From Anthopleura xanthogrammica (taxonomy: Eukaryota > Cnidaria > Anthozoa > Actiniaria > Actiniidae): a stretch of DNA of 64,000 bases. Both the position numbers and the translations under genes were made by a program. The notes under the pieces are model-generated. The model saw nothing but the letters and a program-made list of their open reading frames with translations, was not told the DNA's origin and did no database searches. Of this stretch, positions 1-14,592 are shown piece after piece. The stretch lies in NCBI GenBank assembly GCA_964019055.1, contig OZ025220.1, positions 7,304,620 through 7,368,619 on the forward strand, in the 5' to 3' direction. The stretch's first letter is position 1. Every line of letters starts with the position of its first letter.

Positions 1-3000
1 TTTTGGTTCAAAATGGCCAAAAATAACCTATTTTTCATTATTAAGAAATAATGAATATTTTTTGAAAAGGTGTGAAAATGGACGAGAATCGAACAAAACT
101 ATGGGCTATAACCCATGCTTTTTGGTTGAAAATGGCCAAAAATAACCTATTTTTCATTCTTCAGAAATAATGAATATTTTTTGAAAAGGTGTGAAAATAG
201 TCTAGAATCGTTCAAAACTATGGGCTATAGCCCATGCTTTTTGGTTCAAAATGGCCAAAAATGACCTATTTTTCATTCTTTAGAAATAATGAATATTTTT
301 TGAAAAGGTGTGAAAATGGTCCAGAATCGATCAAAACTATGGGCTATAGCCCATGCTTTTTGCTTCAAAATGGCCAAAAATCACCTATTTTTTATTCCTT
401 AAAAATAATGAATATTTTTTGAAAAGGTGTGAAAATGGTACAGAATCGATCAAAACTATGGGCTATAACCCATGCTTTTTGGTTGAAAATGGCCAAAAAT
501 GACCTATTTGGCATTCTTTAGAAATAATGAATATTTTTTGAAAAGGTGTGAAAATGGTCCAGAATCGATCAAAACTATGGGCTATAGCCCATGCTTTTTG
601 CTTCAAAATGGCCAAAAATCACCTATTTTTTATTCCTTAAAAATAATGAATATTTTTTGAAAAGGTGTGAAAATGGTCAAAATTCAATCAAAACTATGGG
701 CTATAGCCCATGCTTTTTGGTTGAAAATGGCAAAAAATGACCTATTTTGCATTCTTCAGAAATAATGAATATTTTTTGAAAAGGTGTGAAAATGGTCCAG
801 AATCGATCAAAACTATGGGCTATAGCCCATGCTTTTTGGTTCAAAATGGCCAAAAATGACCTATTTGGCATTCTTCAGAAATAATGAATATTTTTTGAAA
901 AGGTGTGAAAATGGTCCAGAATCGATCAAAACTATGGGCTATAGCCCATGCTTTTTGGTTGAAAATGGCCAAAAATGACCTATTTGGCATTCTTCAGAAA
1001 TAATGAATATTTTTTGAAAAGGTGTGAAAATGGTCCAGAAACGATCAAAACTATGGGCTATAACCCATGCTTTTTGGTTCAAAATGGCGAAAAATGAACT
1101 ATTTTTTATTCCTTAAAAATAATGAATATTTTTTGAAAAGGTGTGAAAATGGTCAAAATTCAATCAAAACTATGGGCTATAACCCATGCTTTTTGGTTCA
1201 AAATGGCCAAAAATGACCTATTTTGCATTCTTCAGAAATAATGAATATTTTTTGAAAAGGTGTGAAAATGGTACAGAATCGATCAAAACTATGGGCTATA
1301 GCCCATGCTTTTTGGTTCAAAATGGCCAAAAATGACCTATTTTGCATTCTTCAGAAATAATGAATATTTTTTGAAAAGGTGTGAAAATGGTACAGAATCG
1401 ATCAAAACTATGGGCTATAGCCCATGCTTTTTGGTTCAAAATGGCCAAAAATGACCTATTTGGCATTCTTCAGAAATAATGAATATTTTTTGAAAAGGTG
1501 TGAAAATGGTCCAGAAACGATCAAAACTATGGGCTATAACCCATGCTTTTTGGTTCAAAATGGCGAAAAATGAACTATTTTTTATTCCTTAAAAATAATG
1601 AATATTTTTTGAAAAGGTGTGAAAATGGTCAAAATTCAATCAAAACTATGGGCTATAACCCATGCTTTTTGGTTCAAAATGGCCAAAAATGACCTATTTT
1701 GCATTCTTCAGAAATAATGAATATTTTTTGAAAAGGTGTGAAAATGGTACAGAATCGATCAAAACTATGGGCTATAGCCCATGCTTTTTGGTTCAAAATG
1801 GCCAAAAATGACCTATTTTTCATTCTTTAGAAATAATGAATATTTTTTGAAAAGGTGTGAAAATGGTCCAGAATCGTACAAAACTATGGGCTATAGCCCA
1901 TGCTTTTTGCTTCAAACGGCCAAAATAGACCTTTTTTGCATACTTCAGAAATAATGAATATTTTTTGAAAAGGTGTGAAAATGGTCCGGAATCGATCAAA
2001 ACTATGGGCTATAGCCCATGCTTTTTGGTTGAAAATGGCCAAAAATGACCTATTTTACATTCTTCAGAAATAATGAATATTTTTTGAAAAGGTGTGAAAA
2101 TGGTCCAGAATCGATCAAAACTATGGGCTATAACCCATGCTTTTTGGTTCAAAATGGCCAAAAATGACCTATTTTGCATTCTTCAGAAATAATGAATATT
2201 TTTTGAAAAGGTGTGAAAATGGTCCAGAATCGATCAAAACTATGGGCTATAGCCCATGCTTTTTGCTTCAAAATGGCCAAAAATGATCTATTTTTCATTA
2301 TTAAGAAATAATGAATATTTTTTGAAAAGGTGTGAAAATGGACGAGAATCGAACAAAACTATGGGCTATAACCCATGCTTTTTGGTTGAAAATGGCCAAA
2401 AATAACCTATTTTTCATTCTTCAGAAATAATGAATATTTTTTGAAAAGGTGTGAAAATAGTCTAGAATCGTTCAAAACTATGGGCTATAGCCCATGCTTT
2501 TTGGTTCAAAATGGCCAAAAATGACCTATTTTTCATTCTTTAGAAATAATGAATATTTTTTGAAAAGGTGTGAAAATGGTCCAGAATCGATCAAAACTAT
2601 GGGCTATAGCCCATGCTTTTTGCTTCAAAATGGCCAAAAATCACCTATTTTTTATTCCTTAAAAATAATGAATATTTTTTGAAAAGGTGTGAAAATGGTA
2701 CAGAATCGATCAAAACTATGGGCTATAACCCATGCTTTTTGGTTGAAAATGGCCAAAAATGACCTATTTGGCATTCTTTAGAAATAATGAATATTTTTTG
2801 AAAAGGTGTGAAAATGGTCCAGAATCGATCAAAACTATGGGCTATAGCCCATGCTTTTTGCTTCAAAATGGCCAAAAATCACCTATTTTTTATTCCTTAA
2901 AAATAATGAATATTTTTTGAAAAGGTGTGAAAATGGTCAAAATTCAATCAAAACTATGGGCTATAGCCCATGCTTTTTGGTTGAAAATGGCAAAAAATGA

Positions 3001-6000
3001 CCTATTTTGCATTCTTCAGAAATAATGAATATTTTTTGAAAAGGTGTGAAAATGGTCCAGAATCGATCAAAACTATGGGCTATAGCCCATGCTTTTTGGT
3101 TCAAAATGGCCAAAAATGACCTATTTGGCATTCTTCAGAAATAATGAATATTTTTTGAAAAGGTGTGAAAATGGTCCAGAATCGATCAAAACTATGGGCT
3201 ATAGCCCATGCTTTTTGGTTGAAAATGGCCAAAAATGACCTATTTGGCATTCTTCAGAAATAATGAATATTTTTTGAAAAGGTGTGAAAATGGTCCAGAA
3301 ACGATCAAAACTATGGGCTATAACCCATGCTTTTTGGTTCAAAATGGCGAAAAATGAACTATTTTTTATTCCTTAAAAATAATGAATATTTTTTGAAAAG
3401 GTGTGAAAATGGTCAAAATTCAATCAAAACTATGGGCTATAACCCATGCTTTTTGGTTCAAAATGGCCAAAAATGACCTATTTTGCATTCTTCAGAAATA
3501 ATGAATATTTTTTGAAAAGGTGTGAAAATGGTACAGAATCGATCAAAACTATGGGCTATAGCCCATGCTTTTTGGTTCAAAATGGCCAAAAATGACCTAT
3601 TTTGCATTCTTCAGAAATAATGAATATTTTTTGAAAAGGTGTGAAAATGGTACAGAATCGATCAAAACTATGGGCTATAGCCCATGCTTTTTGGTTCAAA
3701 ATGGCCAAAAATGACCTATTTTGCATTCTTCAGAAATAATGAATATTTTTTGAAAAGGTGTGAAAATGGTACAGAATCGATCAAAACTATGGGCTATAGC
3801 CCATGCTTTTTGGTTCAAAATGGCCAAAAATGACCTATTTGGCATTCTTCAGAAATAATGAATATTTTTTGAAAAGGTGTGAAAATGGTCCAGAAACGAT
3901 CAAAACTATGGGCTATAACCCATGCTTTTTGGTTCAAAATGGCGAAAAATGAACTATTTTTTATTCCTTAAAAATAATGAATATTTTTTGAAAAGGTGTG
4001 AAAATGGTCAAAATTCAATCAAAACTATGGGCTATAACCCATGCTTTTTGGTTCAAAATGGCCAAAAATAACCTATTTTTCATTATTAAGAAATAATGAA
4101 TATTTTTTGAAAAGGTGTGAAAATGGACGAGAATCGAACAAAACTATGGGCTATAACCCATGCTTTTTGGTTGAAAATGGCCAAAAATAACCTATTTTTC
4201 ATTCTTCAGAAATAATGAATATTTTTTGAAAAGGTGTGAAAATAGTCTAGAATCGTTCAAAACTATGGGCTATAGCCCATGCTTTTTGGTTCAAAATGGC
4301 CAAAAATGACCTATTTTTCATTCTTTAGAAATAATGAATATTTTTTGAAAAGGTGTGAAAATGGTCCAGAATCGATCAAAACTATGGGCTATAGCCCATG
4401 CTTTTTGCTTCAAAATGGCCAAAAATCACCTATTTTTTATTCCTTAAAAATAATGAATATTTTTTGAAAAGGTGTGAAAATGGTACAGAATCGATCAAAA
4501 CTATGGGCTATAACCCATGCTTTTTGGTTGAAAATGGCCAAAAATGACCTATTTGGCATTCTTTAGAAATAATGAATATTTTTTGAAAAGGTGTGAAAAT
4601 GGTCCAGAATCGATCAAAACTATGGGCTATAGCCCATGCTTTTTGCTTCAAAATGGCCAAAAATCACCTATTTTTTATTCCTTAAAAATAATGAATATTT
4701 TTTGAAAAGGTGTGAAAATGGTCAAAATTCAATCAAAACTATGGGCTATAGCCCATGCTTTTTGGTTGAAAATGGCAAAAAATGACCTATTTTGCATTCT
4801 TCAGAAATAATGAATATTTTTTGAAAAGGTGTGAAAATGGTCCAGAATCGATCAAAACTATGGGCTATAGCCCATGCTTTTTGGTTCAAAATGGCCAAAA
4901 ATGACCTATTTGGCATTCTTCAGAAATAATGAATATTTTTTGAAAAGGTGTGAAAATGGTCCAGAATCGATCAAAACTATGGGCTATAGCCCATGCTTTT
5001 TGGTTGAAAATGGCCAAAAATGACCTATTTGGCATTCTTCAGAAATAATGAATATTTTTTGAAAAGGTGTGAAAATGGTCCAGAAACGATCAAAACTATG
5101 GGCTATAACCCATGCTTTTTGGTTCAAAATGGCGAAAAATGAACTATTTTTTATTCCTTAAAAATAATGAATATTTTTTGAAAAGGTGTGAAAATGGTCA
5201 AAATTCAATCAAAACTATGGGCTATAACCCATGCTTTTTGGTTCAAAATGGCCAAAAATGACCTATTTTGCATTCTTCAGAAATAATGAATATTTTTTGA
5301 AAAGGTGTGAAAATGGTACAGAATCGATCAAAACTATGGGCTATAGCCCATGCTTTTTGGTTCAAAATGGCCAAAAATGACCTATTTTGCATTCTTCAGA
5401 AATAATGAATATTTTTTGAAAAGGTGTGAAAATGGTACAGAATCGATCAAAACTATGGGCTATAGCCCATGCTTTTTGGTTCAAAATGGCCAAAAATGAC
5501 CTATTTGGCATTCTTCAGAAATAATGAATATTTTTTGAAAAGGTGTGAAAATGGTCCAGAAACGATCAAAACTATGGGCTATAACCCATGCTTTTTGGTT
5601 CAAAATGGCGAAAAATGAACTATTTTTTATTCCTTAAAAATAATGAATATTTTTTGAAAAGGTGTGAAAATGGTCAAAATTCAATCAAAACTATGGGCTA
5701 TAACCCATGCTTTTTGGTTCAAAATGGCCAAAAATGACCTATTTTGCATTCTTCAGAAATAATGAATATTTTTTGAAAAGGTGTGAAAATGGTACAGAAT
5801 CGATCAAAACTATGGGCTATAGCCCATGCTTTTTGGTTCAAAATGGCCAAAAATGACCTATTTTTCATTCTTTAGAAATAATGAATATTTTTTGAAAAGG
5901 TGTGAAAATGGTCCAGAATCGTACAAAACTATGGGCTATAGCCCATGCTTTTTGCTTCAAACGGCCAAAATAGACCTTTTTTGCATACTTCAGAAATAAT

Positions 6001-9000
6001 GAATATTTTTTGAAAAGGTGTGAAAATGGTCCGGAATCGATCAAAACTATGGGCTATAGCCCATGCTTTTTGGTTGAAAATGGCCAAAAATGACCTATTT
6101 TACATTCTTCAGAAATAATGAATATTTTTTGAAAAGGTGTGAAAATGGTCCAGAATCGATCAAAACTATGGGCTATAACCCATGCTTTTTGGTTCAAAAT
6201 GGCCAAAAATGACCTATTTTGCATTCTTCAGAAATAATGAATATTTTTTGAAAAGGTGTGAAAATGGTCCAGAATCGATCAAAACTATGGGCTATAGCCC
6301 ATGCTTTTTGCTTCAAAATGGCCAAAAATGATCTATTTTTCATTATTAAGAAATAATGAATATTTTTTGAAAAGGTGTGAAAATGGACGAGAATCGAACA
6401 AAACTATGGGCTATAACCCATGCTTTTTGGTTGAAAATGGCCAAAAATAACCTATTTTTCATTCTTCAGAAATAATGAATATTTTTTGAAAAGGTGTGAA
6501 AATAGTCTAGAATCGTTCAAAACTATGGGCTATAGCCCATGCTTTTTGGTTCAAAATGGCCAAAAATGACCTATTTTTCATTCTTTAGAAATAATGAATA
6601 TTTTTTGAAAAGGTGTGAAAATGGTCCAGAATCGATCAAAACTATGGGCTATAGCCCATGCTTTTTGCTTCAAAATGGCCAAAAATCACCTATTTTTTAT
6701 TCCTTAAAAATAATGAATATTTTTTGAAAAGGTGTGAAAATGGTACAGAATCGATCAAAACTATGGGCTATAACCCATGCTTTTTGGTTGAAAATGGCCA
6801 AAAATGACCTATTTGGCATTCTTTAGAAATAATGAATATTTTTTGAAAAGGTGTGAAAATGGTCCAGAATCGATCAAAACTATGGGCTATAGCCCATGCT
6901 TTTTGCTTCAAAATGGCCAAAAATCACCTATTTTTTATTCCTTAAAAATAATGAATATTTTTTGAAAAGGTGTGAAAATGGTCAAAATTCAATCAAAACT
7001 ATGGGCTATAGCCCATGCTTTTTGGTTGAAAATGGCAAAAAATGACCTATTTTGCATTCTTCAGAAATAATGAATATTTTTTGAAAAGGTGTGAAAATGG
7101 TCCAGAATCGATCAAAACTATGGGCTATAGCCCATGCTTTTTGGTTCAAAATGGCCAAAAATGACCTATTTGGCATTCTTCAGAAATAATGAATATTTTT
7201 TGAAAAGGTGTGAAAATGGTCCAGAATCGATCAAAACTATGGGCTATAGCCCATGCTTTTTGGTTCAAAATGGCCAAAAATGACCTATTTGGCATTCTTC
7301 AGAAATAATGAATATTTTTTGAAAAGGTGTGAAAATGGTCCAGAAACGATCAAAACTATGGGCTATAACCCATGCTTTTTGGTTCAAAATGGCGAAAAAT
7401 GAACTATTTTTTATTCCTTAAAAATAATGAATATTTTTTGAAAAGGTGTGAAAATGGTCAAAATTCAATCAAAACTATGGGCTATAACCCATGCTTTTTG
7501 GTTCAAAATGGCCAAAAATGACCTATTTTGCATTCTTCAGAAATAATGAATATTTTTTGAAAAGGTGTGAAAATGGTACAGAATCGATCAAAACTATGGG
7601 CTATAGCCCATGCTTTTTGGTTCAAAATGGCCAAAAATGACCTATTTTGCATTCTTCAGAAATAATGAATATTTTTTGAAAAGGTGTGAAAATGGTACAG
7701 AATCGATCAAAACTATGGGCTATAGCCCATGCTTTTTGGTTCAAAATGGCCAAAAATGACCTATTTGGCATTCTTCAGAAATAATGAATATTTTTTGAAA
7801 AGGTGTGAAAATGGTCCAGAAACGATCAAAACTATGGGCTATAACCCATGCTTTTTGGTTCAAAATGGCGAAAAATGAACTATTTTTTATTCCTTAAAAA
7901 TAATGAATATTTTTTGAAAAGGTGTGAAAATGGTCAAAATTCAATCAAAACTATGGGCTATAACCCATGCTTTTTGGTTCAAAATGGCCAAAAATAACCT
8001 ATTTTTCATTATTAAGAAATAATGAATATTTTTTGAAAAGGTGTGAAAATGGACGAGAATCGAACAAAACTATGGGCTATAACCCATGCTTTTTGGTTGA
8101 AAATGGCCAAAAATAACCTATTTTTCATTCTTCAGAAATAATGAATATTTTTTGAAAAGGTGTGAAAATAGTCTAGAATCGTTCAAAACTATGGGCTATA
8201 GCCCATGCTTTTTGGTTCAAAATGGCCAAAAATGACCTATTTTTCATTCTTTAGAAATAATGAATATTTTTTGAAAAGGTGTGAAAATGGTCCAGAATCG
8301 ATCAAAACTATGGGCTATAGCCCATGCTTTTTGCTTCAAAATGGCCAAAAATCACCTATTTTTTATTCCTTAAAAATAATGAATATTTTTTGAAAAGGTG
8401 TGAAAATGGTACAGAATCGATCAAAACTATGGGCTATAACCCATGCTTTTTGGTTGAAAATGGCCAAAAATGACCTATTTGGCATTCTTTAGAAATAATG
8501 AATATTTTTTGAAAAGGTGTGAAAATGGTCCAGAATCGATCAAAACTATGGGCTATAGCCCATGCTTTTTGCTTCAAAATGGCCAAAAATCACCTATTTT
8601 TTATTCCTTAAAAATAATGAATATTTTTTGAAAAGGTGTGAAAATGGTCAAAATTCAATCAAAACTATGGGCTATAGCCCATGCTTTTTGGTTGAAAATG
8701 GCAAAAAATGACCTATTTTGCATTCTTCAGAAATAATGAATATTTTTTGAAAAGGTGTGAAAATGGTCCAGAATCGATCAAAACTATGGGCTATAGCCCA
8801 TGCTTTTTGGTTCAAAATGGCCAAAAATGACCTATTTGGCATTCTTCAGAAATAATGAATATTTTTTGAAAAGGTGTGAAAATGGTCCAGAATCGATCAA
8901 AACTATGGGCTATAGCCCATGCTTTTTGGTTGAAAATGGCCAAAAATGACCTATTTGGCATTCTTCAGAAATAATGAATATTTTTTGAAAAGGTGTGAAA

Positions 9001-12000
9001 ATGGTCCAGAAACGATCAAAACTATGGGCTATAACCCATGCTTTTTGGTTCAAAATGGCGAAAAATGAACTATTTTTTATTCCTTAAAAATAATGAATAT
9101 TTTTTGAAAAGGTGTGAAAATGGTCAAAATTCAATCAAAACTATGGGCTATAACCCATGCTTTTTGGTTCAAAATGGCCAAAAATGACCTATTTTGCATT
9201 CTTCAGAAATAATGAATATTTTTTGAAAAGGTGTGAAAATGGTACAGAATCGATCAAAACTATGGGCTATAGCCCATGCTTTTTGGTTCAAAATGGCCAA
9301 AAATGACCTATTTTGCATTCTTCAGAAATAATGAATATTTTTTGAAAAGGTGTGAAAATGGTACAGAATCGATCAAAACTATGGGCTATAGCCCATGCTT
9401 TTTGGTTCAAAATGGCCAAAAATGACCTATTTGGCATTCTTCAGAAATAATGAATATTTTTTGAAAAGGTGTGAAAATGGTCCAGAAACGATCAAAACTA
9501 TGGGCTATAACCCATGCTTTTTGGTTCAAAATGGCGAAAAATGAACTATTTTTTATTCCTTAAAAATAATGAATATTTTTTGAAAAGGTGTGAAAATGGT
9601 CAAAATTCAATCAAAACTATGGGCTATAACCCATGCTTTTTGGTTCAAAATGGCCAAAAATGACCTATTTTGCATTCTTCAGAAATAATGAATATTTTTT
9701 GAAAAGGTGTGAAAATGGTACAGAATCGATCAAAACTATGGGCTATAGCCCATGCTTTTTGGTTCAAAATGGCCAAAAATGACCTATTTTTCATTCTTTA
9801 GAAATAATGAATATTTTTTGAAAAGGTGTGAAAATGGTCCAGAATCGTACAAAACTATGGGCTATAGCCCATGCTTTTTGCTTCAAACGGCCAAAATAGA
9901 CCTTTTTTGCATACTTCAGAAATAATGAATATTTTTTGAAAAGGTGTGAAAATGGTCCGGAATCGATCAAAACTATGGGCTATAGCCCATGCTTTTTGGT
10001 TGAAAATGGCCAAAAATGACCTATTTTACATTCTTCAGAAATAATGAATATTTTTTGAAAAGGTGTGAAAATGGTCCAGAATCGATCAAAACTATGGGCT
10101 ATAACCCATGCTTTTTGGTTCAAAATGGCCAAAAATGACCTATTTTGCATTCTTCAGAAATAATGAATATTTTTTGAAAAGGTGTGAAAATGGTCCAGAA
10201 TCGATCAAAACTATGGGCTATAGCCCATGCTTTTTGCTTCAAAATGGCCAAAAATGATCTATTTTTCATTATTAAGAAATAATGAATATTTTTTGAAAAG
10301 GTGTGAAAATGGACGAGAATCGAACAAAACTATGGGCTATAACCCATGCTTTTTGGTTGAAAATGGCCAAAAATAACTTATTTTTCATTCTTCAGAAATA
10401 ATGAATATTTTTTGAAAAGGTGTGAAAATAGTCTAGAATCGTTCAAAACTATGGGCTATAGCCCATGCTTTTTGGTTCAAAATGGCCAAAAATGACCTAT
10501 TTTTCATTCTTTAGAAATAATGAATATTTTTTGAAAAGGTGTGAAAATGGTCCAGAATCGTACAAAACTATGGGCTATAACCCATGCTTTTTGGTTCAAA
10601 ATGGCCAAAAATGACCTATTTTGCATTCTTCAGAAATAATGAATATTTTTTGAAAAGGTGTGAAAATGGTACAGAATCGATCAAAACTATGGGCTATAGC
10701 CCATGCTTTTTGGTTCAAAATGGCCAAAAATGACCTATTTTTCATTCTTTAGAAATAATGAATATTTTTTGAAAAGGTGTGAAAATGGTCCAGAATCGTA
10801 CAAAACTATGGGCTATAGCCCATGCTTTTTGCTTCAAACGGCCAAAATAGACCTTTTTTGCATACTTCAGAAATAATGAATATTTTTTGAAAAGGTGTGA
10901 AAATGGTCCGGAATCGATCAAAACTATGGGCTATAGCCCATGCTTTTTGGTTGAAAATGGCCAAAAATGACCTATTTTACATTCTTCAGAAATAATGAAT
11001 ATTTTTTGAAAAGGTGTGAAAATGGTCCAGAATCGATCAAAACTATGGGCTATAACCCATGCTTTTTGGTTCAAAATGGCCAAAAATGACCTATTTTGCA
11101 TTCTTCAGAAATAATGAATATTTTTTGAAAAGGTGTGAAAATGGTCCAGAATCGATCAAAACTATGGGCTATAGCCCATGCTTTTTGCTTCAAAATGGCC
11201 AAAAATGATCTATTTTTCATTATTAAGAAATAATGAATATTTTTTGAAAAGGTGTGAAAATGGACGAGAATCGAACAAAACTATGGGCTATAACCCATGC
11301 TTTTTGGTTGAAAATGGCCAAAAATAACTTATTTTTCATTCTTCAGAAATAATGAATATTTTTTGAAAAGGTGTGAAAATAGTCTAGAATCGTTCAAAAC
11401 TATGGGCTATAGCCCATGCTTTTTGGTTCAAAATGGCCAAAAATGACCTATTTTTCATTCTTTAGAAATAATGAATATTTTTTGAAAAGGTGTGAAAATG
11501 GTCCAGAATCGTACAAAACTATGGGCTATAGCCCATGCTTTTTGCTTCAAACGGCCAAAATAGACCTTTTTTGCATACTTCAGAAATAATGAATATTTTT
11601 TGAAAAGGTGTGAAAATGGTCCGGAATCGATCAAAACTATGGGCTATAGCCCATGCTTTTTGGTTGAAAATGGCCAAAAATGACCTATTTTACATTCTTC
11701 AGAAATAATGAATATTTTTTGAAAAGGTGTGAAAATGGTCCAGAATCGATCAAAACTATGGGCTATAACCCATGCTTTTTGGTTCAAAATGGCCAAAAAT
11801 GACCTATTTTGCATTCTTCAGAAATAATGAATATTTTTTGAAAAGGTGTGAAAATGGTCCAGAATCGATCAAAACTATGGGCTATAGCCCATGCTTTTTG
11901 CTTCAAAATGGCCAAAAATGATCTATTTTTTATTCCTTAAAAATAATGAATATTTTTTGAAAAGGTGTGAAAATGGTCAAAATTCAATCAAAACTATGGG

Positions 12001-12810
12001 CTATCGCCCATGCTTTTTGGTTGAAAATGGCCAAAAATGACCTATTTGGCATTCTTCAGAAATAATGAATATTTTTTGAAAAGGTGTGAAAATGGTCCAG
12101 AATCGTACAAAACTATGGGCTATAGCCCATGCTTTTTGGTTCAAAATGGCCAAAAATGACCTATTTTGCATTCTTCAGAAATAATGAATATTTTTTGAAA
12201 AGGTGTGAAAATGGTCCAGAATCGTTCAAAACTATGGGCTATAACCCATGCTTTTTGGTTGAAAATGGCCAAAAATGACCTATTTTGCATTCTTCAGAAA
12301 TAATGAATATTTTTTGAAAAGGTGTGAAAATGGTCCAGAATCGATCAAAACTATGGGCTATAGCCCATGCTTTTTGCTTCAAAATGGCGAAAAATGATCT
12401 ATTTTTTATTCCTTAAAAATAATGAATATTTTTTGAAAAGGTGTGAAAATGGTCAAAATTCAATCAAAACTATGGGCTATAACCCATGCTTTTTGGTTGA
12501 AAATGGCCAAAAATGACCTATTTTGCATTCTTCAGAAATAATGAATATTTTTTGAAAAGGTGTGAAAATGGTCCAGAATCGATCAAAACTATGGGCTATA
12601 GCCCATGCTTTTTGGTTCAAAATGGCCAAAAATGACCTATTTTGCATTCTTCAGAAATAATGAATATTTTTTGAAAAGGTGTGAAAATGGTACAGAATCG
12701 ATCAAAACTATGGGCTATAGCCCATGCTTTTTGGTTAAAATGGCCAAAAATGACCTATTTTGCATTCTTCAGAAATAATGAATATTTTTAAAAAAGGTGT
12801 GAAAATGATC
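1..12810. repeat. 119-bp satellite array with higher-order repeat structure
   Basis: About 108 head-to-tail monomers of 119 bp fill the left edge of the window and continue beyond it. Each monomer has an A/T-rich half and a conserved ATGGGCTATAGCCCAT (a perfect 16-bp palindrome) or its variant ATGGGCTATAACCCAT. A marker monomer (tctagaatcgttc) recurs with its ATG at 234, 2494, 4279, 6539, 8205, 10465 and 11416. The intervals of 2260, 1785, 2260, 1666, 2260 and 951 correspond to 19, 15, 19, 14, 19 and 8 monomers; the 19-mer and 8-mer are 1 bp short because of an indel. Matching monomers in successive blocks look near-identical while neighbouring monomers differ, which defines a higher-order repeat. 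The last monomers are degraded (cgcccat at 12005; aaaaaagg near 12790). The recurring 62-codon frames are by-products of the repeat. A centromeric or heterochromatic role is plausible but is inference. Confidence 0.97.
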
Positions 12811-12814
12811 CAGT

Positions 12815-13365
12815 GTTTCCTCTAGTTTTCTTTGCATTTTTTTACGTTTGCTTTTTTTTTTCTTTTTTTCTTTTCCTTTTTATTCTTTTCATTTCCTTTC
12901 GTTTTGTTAGCTTCTTTTTCCTTGTCTTTCGTTACTTTACCTTACCTTTCATTTTTTTCCTCTTCCTTTCCATCTGTTAGTTTCTTTTCATTTCCATAGC
13001 ATCTATAGTTTCTAGACATTGAACCCAGGGGATACATTATATGTGTATGTTTTTGTTAGTTAGATTTAATAACAAAAATATCAAAGTGAATAAATAAAGA
13101 AAATAAAACTATTTTTTTAAGCCAGGGCTTCATTCTCGTCTCCTTGCCCTTCCCCTACACTTTACCCCCTCCCCCTCCTCCCTCCTCTTTTCCCACTCAT
13201 CCCTCCCCCTTCCCCTTTCCCCCCTGTTCCCTACCTTTCTTCCCCTTTCCCCCCTCCTCCCTCCCCCTTCCCCTTCCCCCTCTTCTCCCTTCCCCTCCCC
13301 CCTCCCCCGTTCTCCCTCTCCCCTCCCCCTCCCCTTTCCCCTCCCACCTCCCTTTCCCTTCGTAA
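12815..13365. repeat. pyrimidine-rich low-complexity DNA (T/C tract then C-rich tract)
   Basis: Immediately after the satellite, 12815-13010 is T-rich with C interruptions, and 13140-13365 is almost pure C/T with long CCCCTCC runs. The 73-codon open frame in the second tract (proline, serine, phenylalanine, leucine) follows from base composition and is not a gene. Such strand asymmetry can in principle form triplex DNA. In between, 13011-13139 is ordinary AT-rich DNA with no feature seen. Confidence 0.8.
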
Positions 13366-13787
13366 TTTTATTTCGACATTCATCACACTATATTGTTTGC
13401 TTTAAAAAATACAAATAAAAATATCCCCTTATACATCGGGCGTAATTAATTTTTTCATATTTGATATCAAAGGGGCGGATCCAGAAATTTGCAGGAGAGT
13501 GTACGACGAACAAGGTGACGACATAGTGACGTCATTGATAATCCTGATCTGACTTTTCTATTTTGTACTTAGATCTTATTTGGAGGAATCAGCTCAGGAG
13601 CACCAATGGACATGCACCCCCTGGATCCGCCTCTATATCGCTCCACTCCCTCTCTGTATATTACTTTGTTTCCACACTCATCACACTACATGGCTGACTT
13701 TCATAAATTATTAAAAACAACAGACCCTTTTACATCCGTTGTAATTCATGTTTTCACATTTTATATCGAGTCGCATTCTCTCTCGTC

Positions 13788-13913
13788 TTGCACGTGACGT
13801 CAGAGCAGCTCAATTTGGAGGGCAAGACAAAAGAATTTCAATCTCTCGAGAATTGGAACCTATTGTTTTGCCCTTCAAACTGAGCTGCATTCCGACGTGC
13901 TGCAAGGGGTCTA
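13788..13913. mobile_element. MITE-like inverted repeat, family 1 (copy a)
   Basis: A hairpin element. The left arm GCAGCTCAATTTGGAGGGCA is matched in reverse by TGCCCTTCAAACTGAGCTGC, with a short asymmetric loop containing aatttcaatctc. The outer ends are CACGTGACGTCA on one side and CGACGTGCTGCAAGGGGTCT on the other. Further copies lie near 14.6, 26.4, 32.1, 32.6-32.9 and 33.2 kb. There is no transposase, so it would be non-autonomous. Confidence 0.75.
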
Positions 13914-13934
13914 TTATCATTGATTTTTGGTTTG

Positions 13935-14265
13935 ACTCTTGTTTTAATACACCAGTTTCGCATTCGATGCAAACCGCTGTTTTTTTAATACCACAGATTC
14001 ATTTGCACAGGGATAGCTTCGTTTATAAGTTCGCTATTCAAAGACAACATTAAAAGTCCGTGGAGTTGGTATTAATCAACTTGCACATTCTCTACATGAC
14101 AGTTGGCTGTTGCAAATCATTTGCAAAAATAAATGATTGGAAAAGTTAATGGTACCAGTTGATAGCTGGCTGTAACTTATAAACGAGGCTAAGTCTGTGC
14201 AAATGAGTCTGCGTTCTTCGAAAACAGCGGTTTGCATGGAATGCGAAAGTGGTAGTGTAATTGTA
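13935..14265. mobile_element. foldback element with long imperfect arms
   Basis: The segment around 13950-14035 (cgcattcgatgcaaaccgct ... cgtttataagtt) reappears inverted around 14170-14260 (aacttataaacgaggct ... agcggtttgcatggaatgcg), separated by roughly 140 bp. This is typical of a non-autonomous foldback or MITE. The apparent 101-codon frame over its left arm has no support as a gene. Confidence 0.6.
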
Positions 14266-14592
14266 AAGGCTAGACGTTTGAACCATTACCAATTCATTTC
14301 ATCAATAAAACAATAGCATGAATTGCGCAAGGATTTTGAATGATTTTATACCGTTAGCTGTAGCTTGCGCTCGACGCCCTTGTGCGCGAGGTCGTTCTAA
14401 CCAAATATCATTAATATTATGAATCCTGATTGCAAATTTAAGATATTTTCTTGAGTATTATTTGCTTAATTACTATCAGTGTCTTTCTTTTTTAGTCCAT
14501 TCTCTTGTACATGGTTTTTTTTCTTTTTCCACTTTAGTGTAATGTTCTTCATTTTCAATCCGCATGTCATTCCCTTGAGTATTATTCTTTTT

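Noticed and set aside
234..8393. Five identical 62-codon open frames
   Set aside because: They fall on the same monomer pair of the 119-bp satellite; their identity reflects the repeat, not a conserved protein.
13144..13365. Proline-rich 73-codon frame
   Set aside because: Composition of a C/T-only tract; no start context, splice sites or domain.
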